63,229 bases of DNA from DATIYF01 sp035517775 (GTDB taxonomy: Bacteria; Acidobacteriota; Terriglobia; Terriglobales; Acidobacteriaceae). The stretch lies in assembly GCA_035517775.1 (NCBI GenBank), contig DATIYF010000011.1, forward strand, positions 1 through 63,229. Reading direction: 5' to 3'. Below the pieces are notes generated by a model. It saw only the letters and a list, made by a program, of their open reading frames with translations, ran no database searches and had not been told where the DNA came from. Below, one piece after another: positions 8,955 to 15,862 of this stretch. A program made the translations under genes and the position numbers. Position 1 is the stretch's first letter. Every line of letters begins with the position of its first letter.

Positions 8955-9731
8955 TCATGCTCTCGCGTTCCATTCCGCGCGCAGCTTCTCCCGCTCCGCT
9001 TGGCTCAGCGTAAACCACGACTCAGCCACGTCCCGCACGCGCTCCAGAGCTTTTTGCATCTCGGCGTGCTTGCGCTCGAGCTCTTCCGCATCGGCATCTT
9101 TGGCAACGCGCATCAGGGGCGCGCCGATGATCACGACGCGGGAAAATGGGCGCGGAATTACCATCTTGTCCCAGGCCTTCTCCAGGGTGTAGCCCTTCTC
9201 CACGCCGATGTGGAACACGTGAATGGGGCGCCCCGAGCGGCGGGCCAGCATCACGGGCCCGGGTTTGGCAACGTAGATCGGCCCGCGGGGACCATCAATG
9301 GTAAAGGCGCAATCCAGGCCCTCTTCCAGGCGGCGGGCCATCACCGCCAGGCCCCGCAGGCCTCCACGGGTGGAGCTGCCCTGCGCGGTGTTGTAGCCGA
9401 AATGCTCCACCACCTTGCGGGTCCACTGCCCGTCAAAGTTGGTGGTGTTCATGACTACGATCCCCTGATTGCGCCAATGCCAACAGGAGAGAATGTTGCA
9501 GCGGTGCCAGAAGGCGTAAATGATTGACTCGCCGCGGGCGTGGCATTCGTCAACCGTAGATTCCCCCAGAATTTCGAATCGCAGCGTTGGCCCGACCGCC
9601 CCAATCACCGCGATCACCGCCGAGGCGATCGCGGGAATCTGCATTCGCCGCCAGACGGAATACTGCGGCAGACTGGTATCGTAGTGCTTGCTGACTTCGG
9701 CTGCTGGCAGCTGTGCGGAGTCTTCGGGCAT
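8955..9731 (-). CDS. DUF374 / lysophospholipid acyltransferase-like protein
   Basis: 258 aa. A hydrophobic N-terminal segment (IPAIASAVIAVIGAVGPTL) is followed by the DUF374 signature: AFWHRCNIL, GSSTRGGLRGLAVMARRLEE, DGPRGPIYVAKPGPVMLA and RRSGRPIHV. The family belongs to the LPLAT superfamily and is presumed to acylate a lipid or lipid A-type acceptor at the inner membrane; the substrate is not established. It is divergent from tsaD, sharing the 9732-9824 spacer. The ATG at 9731 gives a normal family length. Confidence 0.85.
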   Translation of the reverse strand: MPEDSAQLPAAEVSKHYDTSLPQYSVWRRMQIPAIASAVIAVIGAVGPTLRFEILGESTVDECHARGESIIYAFWHRCNILSCWHWRNQGIVVMNTTNFDGQWTRKVVEHFGYNTAQGSSTRGGLRGLAVMARRLEEGLDCAFTIDGPRGPIYVAKPGPVMLARRSGRPIHVFHIGVEKGYTLEKAWDKMVIPRPFSRVVIIGAPLMRVAKDADAEELERKHAEMQKALERVRDVAESWFTLSQAEREKLRAEWNARA

Positions 9732-9810
9732 CAGGCCCTATTGTAGGCGAAGCCGGCCGGCACTCCGCTGGCATGCTCGATTGCCGGGCGAGATCACCGC
9801 CGCCACGATT

Positions 9811-9816
9811 TACACT
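9811..9816 (+). promoter_or_regulatory. -10 box (TACACT) of tsaD
   Basis: TACACT ends 8 bases before the ATG at 9825. Transcription would start near that ATG, which argues against the in-frame TTG at 9816. Confidence 0.45.
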
Positions 9817-9824
9817 TGGAAGGT

Positions 9825-10967
9825 ATGGCCTACATTCTCGGGATCGAGAGCTCGTGCGACGAAACCGCCGCTGCCGTAGTGCGTTCCGGCGAAAAGATGA
9901 TTTCGAACGTGGTGGCCTCGCAGATCGCCACGCATCAACCTTACGGCGGCGTGGTTCCGGAGTTAGCCTCGCGTGAGCACCTGCGCGCCATCGTGCCGGT
10001 GGTGCGCGCAGCTCTGGCTGAGGCTGGGCAGAGCTACCAATCCGTAGATGCCCTGGCGGTCACGCAAGGTCCGGGACTGGCCGGGTCGCTGCTCGTGGGC
10101 ATCAGCTATGCCAAGGCGCTGGCCTTCGCCCTGCAAAAGCCGCTGATTGCCGTGAACCATCTCGAAGGCCACATTCATGCCGTGCTGCTGGAAGAGCGCC
10201 AGCGCGGCAACCGCGAGCTTCGCTTTCCGGTGCTGGCGCTGGTTGTCTCCGGCGGCCACACCCACTTGTATCTCGCCGAACAGAAGGGCGAGAGCTGGAC
10301 CTACGACAACATTGGACATACCCGCGACGATGCTGCCGGCGAGGCCTTTGACAAGGTCGCAAAACTGCTCGGCCTGGGTTATCCCGGCGGCCCGGTCATA
10401 GACAAGCTCTCGGTTCATGGCGATGCCCGCGCGGTGAAATTTCCGCCGCCGCAAATCAAACACGCCGACCGCCGCCAGAGGAACAAAGGCGAAGGCGAGG
10501 GCCGCCCGCGCTTTGACTTCTCTTACAGTGGAATCAAGACCGCGGTTCTGCGCTACGTCGAAACCCACGGCATGCAGCCCTCCGTTGCCGTCCGCCGCAA
10601 AGCGCTCTCAGCGATTGCCAAGCCCAAGCTGGAAGATTACTTGGCCCATTGCGACCGGCAGGCGCTCGACCTGGCCGCCTCATTCCAACGCGCGATGGTA
10701 GAAGACCTGGTCAGCAAGACTCTGGCGGCGGCGCGAACCTGCGATGCAGCCACACTCTTCGTGACCGGTGGCGTTGCTGCCAACAACGAACTGCGCAAGC
10801 AATTCGAAAATGACGCGGCCCAGGAGGGTCTGCCGGTTTTCTTTCCTTCGCGCCCGCTTTCGACCGATAATGCCGCGATGATTGCCGCCGCCGCCTATCC
10901 CAAATTCCTTGCCGGGAACTTCGCTCCCATGGATTTCTCCGCTGAGGCCGGCCTGCCGCTGAAATAG
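9825..10967 (+). CDS. tsaD: tRNA N6-adenosine threonylcarbamoyltransferase TsaD
   Basis: Transfers the threonylcarbamoyl group to A37 of ANN-decoding tRNAs, together with TsaB and TsaE, which are not in this window. ILGIESSCDETAAAVV opens the ASKHA fold. The metal site HLEGHIHA and the nucleotide-binding VSGGHTHL, YPGGPVIDKL and VTGGVAANNELR motifs are intact, and FPSRPLSTDNAAMIAAAAY closes it. The ATG at 9825 (MAYILGIESS) is preferred over the TTG at 9816. A basic insertion around HADRRQRNKGEGEGR is longer than in typical members. It is convergent with rlpA. Confidence 0.96.
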   Translation: MAYILGIESSCDETAAAVVRSGEKMISNVVASQIATHQPYGGVVPELASREHLRAIVPVVRAALAEAGQSYQSVDALAVTQGPGLAGSLLVGISYAKALAFALQKPLIAVNHLEGHIHAVLLEERQRGNRELRFPVLALVVSGGHTHLYLAEQKGESWTYDNIGHTRDDAAGEAFDKVAKLLGLGYPGGPVIDKLSVHGDARAVKFPPPQIKHADRRQRNKGEGEGRPRFDFSYSGIKTAVLRYVETHGMQPSVAVRRKALSAIAKPKLEDYLAHCDRQALDLAASFQRAMVEDLVSKTLAAARTCDAATLFVTGGVAANNELRKQFENDAAQEGLPVFFPSRPLSTDNAAMIAAAAYPKFLAGNFAPMDFSAEAGLPLK

Positions 10968-10980
10968 CTGTTACCGCGAG

Positions 10981-11736
10981 CTAGTCCAGCCGCACCAGAA
11001 AAATTGCTCCTTCCGGAGTTCGTGTATCGCGCGCAACCTCTTCCGCGCGCTTGCGGTCGTCATCCAGAACGCGAACCCGCACCCACCAATCCCCAACCGG
11101 ACTGCTGAAGCGCAGAATCCTGGCGGTGCGATAGCGGCGCTCCAGCCGGTTGGCCAACTGGTCCGCGGTGTCTTCGTCGCCAAAGGCCCCAATCTGCACC
11201 GCCCAGCGCCCGGCCGCGGAAAGCGGCACGGGGGTTTGCAGTACCTCCATGCGCACCATGGCCACGCCCGCCCGCCAAATATTGATTTTTTTGGCCGCCG
11301 CCTGCGAGAGATCAAGCATGCGTCCCGGCACGAACGGCCCACGGTCGGTAATGCGCACCAGGGCCGAATCTCCAGTTTTCACGTTGGTCACGCGCACGAT
11401 CGAGCCCAGAGGCAAGGTGCGGTGCGCCGCTGTCATCGCGTTCATGTTATAGACCTTGCCATCCGAGCTGTGCCGGTTGTGGTAAGGCGCGCCGTACCAG
11501 CTCGCAAGGCCGGTCTCCACCCGCAGGGGCTGGGTTCCCGGAGGAACAGAAAGAGTCTCCTTCTCCTCGGATGGTTTGGCCGGTTGCGGCGAGGCCTGTT
11601 CGGGAATTGCTGCCGGCGGCGCCGGTGTCTGGGTGCTGCTGATCGGCGGGGGCGGCGGCACCTGCACCCGCGCCTGCTTTTTTCCGCCGCAGCTGCTCAG
11701 CAGCGCAATTGCCAGCGCAAGAAACAGAAATCGCAA
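10981..11736 (-). CDS. rlpA: RlpA-like septal ring lytic transglycosylase, lipoprotein with SPOR domain
   Basis: Cleaves denuded peptidoglycan strands at the division septum. From TTG at 11736 the protein begins MRFLFLALAIALLSSCGG, a good lipoprotein signal with LSSC lipobox. A Pro-rich linker (about residues 25-80) follows, then the double-psi-beta-barrel RlpA domain (GLASWYGAPYHNRHSSDG, ITDRGPFVPGRMLDLSQAAA). A C-terminal SPOR domain (WAVQIGAFGDEDTADQLANR) ends it. The frame stays open to 12315, but that would overlap a likely small gene (11793-11987) and lose the signal peptide. The TTG start is inferred. Confidence 0.88.
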   Translation of the reverse strand: MRFLFLALAIALLSSCGGKKQARVQVPPPPPISSTQTPAPPAAIPEQASPQPAKPSEEKETLSVPPGTQPLRVETGLASWYGAPYHNRHSSDGKVYNMNAMTAAHRTLPLGSIVRVTNVKTGDSALVRITDRGPFVPGRMLDLSQAAAKKINIWRAGVAMVRMEVLQTPVPLSAAGRWAVQIGAFGDEDTADQLANRLERRYRTARILRFSSPVGDWWVRVRVLDDDRKRAEEVARDTRTPEGAIFLVRLD

Positions 11737-11792
11737 CCATGGCCCGCGCGCAGCGGATGCGGAGCGATTGAAACCGCGGAAATGAAACCGCC

Positions 11793-11987
11793 CTACTTCG
11801 GCTGCGATTCTGCCTTCTCCATATAGTCGGCCAGCCAGGCTAGCTTCTGCGAAGCCACGCGCAACGCCTTGGTCGAGTGCTGGCGCACGGCGGGCACTAC
11901 CTCGTCGTTCAGATACTTGATGAACTCGGCCGCTTCCTCTTCCAGGCGCTCGGTGGTTTCTTCCACCTTGCGGTTGAAATCCGGCAT
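11793..11987 (-). CDS. Small helical protein, 64 aa
   Basis: Highly charged, predicted almost entirely alpha-helical (EETTERLEEEAAEFIKYLND). No signal peptide and no recognised family. Codon pattern and amino-acid composition look genuine, and GGAGT lies just upstream of the ATG. It lies 56 bases upstream of rlpA on the same strand, so the two may share a transcript. Confidence 0.6.
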   Translation of the reverse strand: MPDFNRKVEETTERLEEEAAEFIKYLNDEVVPAVRQHSTKALRVASQKLAWLADYMEKAESQPK

Positions 11988-12151
11988 GCGAACTCCTTGG
12001 CTCGTTCAGGACTGATGGGGCCACGCGCTGATTGCGGAAACCAGGCTTGAACATTATTTCGTGCCCTGCGGCGAGGGTCAACCGGGAGCATCGCAATTGC
12101 CACTCTCGGCTGCCCGTTGAGATGCATTGGGAGAGCCAAAGTTGGTTGCGG

Positions 12152-12157
12152 TAGAAT
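12152..12157 (+). promoter_or_regulatory. -10 box (TAGAAT) of the 12164 gene
   Basis: TAGAAT ends 6 bases before the ATG, implying a leaderless transcript. A TTGGGA about 19 bases upstream could be the -35. Confidence 0.5.
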
Positions 12158-12163
12158 CGCGCC

Positions 12164-12634
12164 ATGCGCCATCGCCTGGCATTGTGGACTGTATTGTGGG
12201 CCGTCGTATGGCTGGCCGGCTGTACTCTATGGCCAGAACACCGAGTAAATACCTGGAAGGACGCTACCGGTGCAGAGGGCCTGGAGCGCAGCTTCTGGCG
12301 CGACGTGAAAGACAAGGACTGGGGCGAGCTGGAGCGGCATCTGTCGGGAAACTACGTCTCCTTCACCCTGGGGGAAGGACGCATGGACCGCGCCGCAGCC
12401 CTGGCGCGCTTCCAACAGCTACAGTTGCAGGACTATTCGTTGGGCGATATCCAGACGGAACTGAACGGCTCAACCCTGGTTGTGACCTACACTATTTTGA
12501 TGCGCGGCACTTATGCTGGAGAGCCGCTGCCCGCAAGCCCGGTGCGCATGATGACCGTCTGGCAGCAGCAGAAATCGGGCTGGCTGGCCATCGCTCACGC
12601 GGTAAGCGGGCCGGCGCAGCCCGCAAACCCATGA
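12164..12634 (+). CDS. NTF2-like (DUF4440/SnoaL-type) lipoprotein
   Basis: 156 aa. The N-terminus MRHRLALWTVLWAVVWLAGC is a lipoprotein signal with LAGC lipobox. The mature part has the alpha+beta NTF2-like cone fold pattern: LERSFWRDVKDKDWGELERH helix, FTLGEGRMDRAAAL, then beta strands ending VWQQQKSGWLAIAHAVS. Such domains can be enzymes or ligand binders; no catalytic residues can be assigned. The stop overlaps mutY by 4 bases (ATGA), so the two are co-translated. Confidence 0.75.
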   Translation: MRHRLALWTVLWAVVWLAGCTLWPEHRVNTWKDATGAEGLERSFWRDVKDKDWGELERHLSGNYVSFTLGEGRMDRAAALARFQQLQLQDYSLGDIQTELNGSTLVVTYTILMRGTYAGEPLPASPVRMMTVWQQQKSGWLAIAHAVSGPAQPANP

Positions 12635-13611
12635 AACGCGTAAGCCAGCCGCAGCCTGCCACCGAGGCCGCGCTACCCATGCTTCGCCACAAACTGCTCG
12701 CCTGGTACGACTCGAATAAGCGCGACTTGCCGTGGCGGTGTGACCGCGATCCCTATCGCATCTGGCTGTCGGAAATCATGCTGCAGCAAACCCGTGTGGC
12801 CGCCGTGCTTGAACACTATCGCCGCTTCCTGGGGCGCTTTCCGACCATACACAAGCTGGCCCGGGCCCGCGAGGCCTCAGTGCTCGCCGCCTGGAGCGGC
12901 CTCGGCTATTACCGCCGCGCGCGTATGATGCATGCCGCGGCAAAGCTGCTGGTAAAGCGGCACGCGGGAAAATTTCCGCAATCTGCCGAAAAGCTGCGCG
13001 CTCTGCCCGGAATCGGCCGCTATACGGCGGCGGCCATCGCCAGCATCGCCTTTGGCGAGCCCGTCGCGGTAGTGGATGGCAACGTGGAGCGCGTGCTAAG
13101 CCGCCTTTCCGGGCAGAGTCTTTCGCCCGACGTTGCGTGGCGTGCGGCAGAACAGTGGCTCGATCGCGGCCGGCCCGGCGATTTCAACCAGGCAGTCATG
13201 GAACTTGGTGCCACCGTCTGCCTGCCGCGCCAGCCCCGGTGCCTCGCATGTCCCATCGTCGAGCTTTGCCGCGCCCGCGGAGAACTGCCGGCGCCTCGAA
13301 GGGAAATCCGCCGCCGCCGGGAAGTCCATTACGCGCTGGATTGCCGTAACGGCTCGGTATTCCTTGTCCAGCGGCCGCGTTCCGTCTCGCTGATGCCCGG
13401 CATGTGGGAACTGCCCGAGATCGCAAACCACAACGGCAGCCCTGGCTTCACCCTGCGCCACTCCATTACCGTGACGGACTATCTGGTTCGTGTGGCGCGG
13501 ACCAGCGCCCCCGCGGCAAGTCGCGGAAAATGGATTGCAAGGCCGCGCCTGCCGGGTCTCGCCTTGACCGGCCTAGCCCGAAAAATCCTGCGGGCCGCGG
13601 AGGTCATCTAA
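12631..13611 (+). CDS. mutY: A/G-specific adenine glycosylase MutY
   Basis: Removes adenine mispaired with 8-oxoguanine. The catalytic core has LPWRCDRDPYRIWLSEIMLQ and QTRV, the helix-hairpin-helix LPGIGRYTAAAI, and VDGNVERVLSR with the catalytic Asp. The [4Fe-4S] loop is C-x6-C-x2-C-x5-C in CLPRQPRCLACPIVELC. The C-terminal NUDIX-like 8-oxoG recognition domain is short (LMPGMWELPEI). The ATG at 12631 overlaps the previous gene. The frame is open upstream to 12127, but that part is the shadow of the lipoprotein gene. Confidence 0.95.
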   Translation: MKRVSQPQPATEAALPMLRHKLLAWYDSNKRDLPWRCDRDPYRIWLSEIMLQQTRVAAVLEHYRRFLGRFPTIHKLARAREASVLAAWSGLGYYRRARMMHAAAKLLVKRHAGKFPQSAEKLRALPGIGRYTAAAIASIAFGEPVAVVDGNVERVLSRLSGQSLSPDVAWRAAEQWLDRGRPGDFNQAVMELGATVCLPRQPRCLACPIVELCRARGELPAPRREIRRRREVHYALDCRNGSVFLVQRPRSVSLMPGMWELPEIANHNGSPGFTLRHSITVTDYLVRVARTSAPAASRGKWIARPRLPGLALTGLARKILRAAEVI

Positions 13612-13650
13612 ACTTTGAGCTGGACGAAGAAAATCTTCGGAGGAAAGACC

Positions 13651-14148
13651 ATGACAGCATTGACGCCGGGAAAAACTGCCCCGGATTTCACCTTAACCGC
13701 AACGGATGGAAGCAAGTTTTCTCTCAAAGACACCCTGGCCCGCGGCCCGGTGGTCATGGCATTTTTCAAAATCTCCTGCCCGGTCTGCCAATATGCCTTC
13801 CCTTTCCTGGAGCGCCTCTATCGCGCATACCGTAGCAACCGGGTGACCTTCATTGGCGTCTCGCAGAACAGCAAGAAAGACACGGCGCTCTTTCTGCGGG
13901 AGTACGGCGTGACTTTCCCCGTTCTGCTCGATGATATGCATACCTATCCCGCCTCCAACGCTTATGGCCTGACCAATGTGCCCACGATTTTCTGGATCGC
14001 CCAGGATGGAGAGATCGAAATCTCCAGCGTCGGCTGGGCGCGCCGCGATATCGAAGAGATTAACCGCAAAGCTGCGGAAGCCATCGCCGGCGAAGCAAAA
14101 CCCATCTTTCAGCCCGGCGAGCAGGTGGCAGACTTCCGCGCCGGTTGA
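13651..14148 (+). CDS. TlpA/AhpC-type thiol-disulfide redoxin
   Basis: Thioredoxin-fold protein of 165 aa. It opens APDFTLTATDGSKFSLKDTL; the redox site is SCPVCQY, a CxxC like that of TlpA/ResA rather than the single peroxidatic Cys of most peroxiredoxins. The cis-Pro segment NVPTIFWIAQDGEI is present. No signal peptide is seen from this start, so it is probably cytoplasmic. The ATG at 13651 has GGAGGA a few bases upstream; a TTG at 13615 is a weaker alternative. Electron partner unknown. Confidence 0.85.
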   Translation: MTALTPGKTAPDFTLTATDGSKFSLKDTLARGPVVMAFFKISCPVCQYAFPFLERLYRAYRSNRVTFIGVSQNSKKDTALFLREYGVTFPVLLDDMHTYPASNAYGLTNVPTIFWIAQDGEIEISSVGWARRDIEEINRKAAEAIAGEAKPIFQPGEQVADFRAG

Positions 14149-14162
14149 AGCTCGAAGAACTA

Positions 14163-14179
14163 GCCCGCAGGTTGCGGGC
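14163..14179. terminator. Hairpin between convergent genes
   Basis: 7-bp perfect GC stem (GCCCGCA/TGCGGGC) with a 3-base loop. It lies in the 46-base gap between the redoxin and proline dehydrogenase stops and could end transcription from either side. No strong T-run. Confidence 0.45.
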
Positions 14180-14194
14180 AGGAAAAGGCGGGGC

Positions 14195-15121
14195 TTATCC
14201 ACGAAGCAGGTTTCTGGCCAGGAACAAGACGTTGGCCGGACGCTCGGCCAGGCGCCGCATCAAGTAGGGATACCACTCCGCGCCAAACGGCACATAAACC
14301 CGCATGCCCCAGCCTTCCCGCGCCAGCTTCTGCTGCAGGTCGCGGCGAATGCCGTGCAGCATCTGAAACTCGAATGCTTCTGGGGCGATCTTCTCTTTCA
14401 AGGCAAAAGCCTTGGTCTCGCGAATCATGTTTTCGTCGTGCGTGGCCAGTCCGTGGTAAACGCCGCTCTTGAGCAGCATCTTCATCAGTTTGACGTAATT
14501 GGCATCGACCTCGGATTTCTGCTGGAAAGCGATCTCCTCCGCCTCTTTGTACGCGCCTTTGCACAGGCGGATGCGAATGCCTTCCTTCAGAAGCTCCTCC
14601 ACGTCGCGCTCGGAGCGCCGCAAGTACGATTGAATCACTGCGCCCACGCATCCCTGGTGGCCGGGAATGCGATGCAGTTCCCGCACCAGGTCGAGCGTCC
14701 GCTGCGTGTAAGGAGAGCCCTCCATATCAATGCGGACGAAGCTCCTTGGGGTCATCGCCGCCGCCTGTTCCACCAGGCCCGTGACCAGTTCGCGGGCGAG
14801 CGTTGGATCCACATCCAGGCCCATATGTGTCAGCTTGACGCTGACGTTAGCCTTCAGCCCGCGGGCCGCGATTTCGGTAAGCAGCCCGCGATAGATTTGC
14901 GCGCTCTCGCGCGCCTCCTCGGCCCGGGTCACGTTCTCGCCCAGATTGTCAATCGAAACGCTCAGGCCCAACAGATTCAGCAGATGAGTCACTCGCAAGG
15001 CATCTTCCGGCTGTGTGCCGGCAACAAATCGGCTGGAAAGCCGCCGCCCCAAAGAGGAGCGCTCGGCCGAAGCCCGCAAGGTGGAACTCTCGGAAAGGGA
15101 AATGAAAAGCGCTCTCAACAT
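14195..15121 (-). CDS. Proline dehydrogenase (monofunctional PRODH)
   Basis: FAD-dependent oxidation of proline to pyrroline-5-carboxylate. 308 aa, the length of monofunctional bacterial PRODH rather than PutA fusions. The (beta-alpha)8-barrel motifs are SVKLTHMGLDVD, FVRIDMEGSPYTQ, IRLCKGAYKE and GLATHDENMI. The C-terminal substrate-binding helix YVPFGAEWYPYLMRRLAERP is intact. No pyrroline-5-carboxylate dehydrogenase is adjacent. A TAGAAT-like box lies about 50 bases upstream (15170-15175 on the complement). Confidence 0.94.
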   Translation of the reverse strand: MLRALFISLSESSTLRASAERSSLGRRLSSRFVAGTQPEDALRVTHLLNLLGLSVSIDNLGENVTRAEEARESAQIYRGLLTEIAARGLKANVSVKLTHMGLDVDPTLARELVTGLVEQAAAMTPRSFVRIDMEGSPYTQRTLDLVRELHRIPGHQGCVGAVIQSYLRRSERDVEELLKEGIRIRLCKGAYKEAEEIAFQQKSEVDANYVKLMKMLLKSGVYHGLATHDENMIRETKAFALKEKIAPEAFEFQMLHGIRRDLQQKLAREGWGMRVYVPFGAEWYPYLMRRLAERPANVLFLARNLLRG

Positions 15122-15243
15122 GGCGTGCGGAAAGCAGGCGGTTCGGCGCTGGACGGCGTGCGCATGCAGATTCTATAAACTTGTATCACAAGGGATGAAG
15201 GGATTGGCTGCGGCGAAAGCAGCCGTACGAAATAAGGCTGGCT

Positions 15244-15591
15244 CTATTCGGTGAACTTTATTTCGACGATTTCTTTGCTTTCATGCGGCCCCGGAGCCCA
15301 CTTCCACTTGTGCACCGCATCCACCGCGGCTTGAACGAGCATCGGGTGCCCGCCCTTGACCTCGACTGACTTGGCGCTTCCGTTCGGGGCGATCACAACT
15401 TCCATTTTCACCGAGCCCTCGATCCGCATGGTTTTGGCTACCTCGGGATACTCGGGATCTGCCCGGCTTATCAACTTGCGCTTGCTCTCGGCCTGCCCCT
15501 GCTCGGTCTGCTGCTGCGCTTGCGCGCCAACGCCGAGCGTGCTAATCGTGCAGCCAATCGCTAAAACCAGAAGCGCCGTGTAACGCCGCAT
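15244..15591 (-). CDS. TonB C-terminal domain (energy transducer-like) secreted protein
   Basis: 115 aa from ATG 15591. The signal peptide MRRYTALLVLAIGCTISTLG ends near GAQAQ. The rest is one TonB-C domain: ADPEYPEVAKTMRIEGSV, VIAPNGSAKSVEVKGGHPML and AVDAVHKWKWAPGP. It lacks the N-terminal membrane anchor plus Pro-rich spacer of true TonB, so it is more likely a periplasmic TonB-like adaptor of a kind abundant in Acidobacteria. The frame extends to 15672 but the signal peptide fixes the start. Confidence 0.8.
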   Translation of the reverse strand: MRRYTALLVLAIGCTISTLGVGAQAQQQTEQGQAESKRKLISRADPEYPEVAKTMRIEGSVKMEVVIAPNGSAKSVEVKGGHPMLVQAAVDAVHKWKWAPGPHESKEIVEIKFTE

Positions 15592-15862
15592 AGGCTGGAA
15601 GGTCCTCGGCTCGTATGAGCTAACCTTCAGGGTACTGGAAAGTAATTCCGCGCTGAAGGTAACTACAGTCACCCCACAGCTGGAACTTTGGTGCTTCGCC
15701 GCAACGCGGAAGGCCCCGCTGTTTCAGACATTTGGGTTCCCATAGCAGCCGGGCAACCGGCCCTCGCCGGGCCGCATTGACTCCCTCCGCAATCCCTCCT
15801 AAGATTCTCCTCTTGGCGCCGCCCGGAACCGGGCCTCAGGGCGGCGCGGGCCACCCCAAGGT

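Noticed and set aside
11737..12315. Long N-terminal extension of rlpA
   Set aside because: It would bury the lipoprotein signal and overlap the 64-aa gene; the composition is atypical.
12127..12630. N-terminal extension of mutY
   Set aside because: Overlaps the lipoprotein gene in another frame; MutY homology begins after ATG 12631.
13976..15178. 400-codon plus-strand frame over proline dehydrogenase
   Set aside because: Antisense shadow of a well-supported enzyme; translation resembles nothing known.
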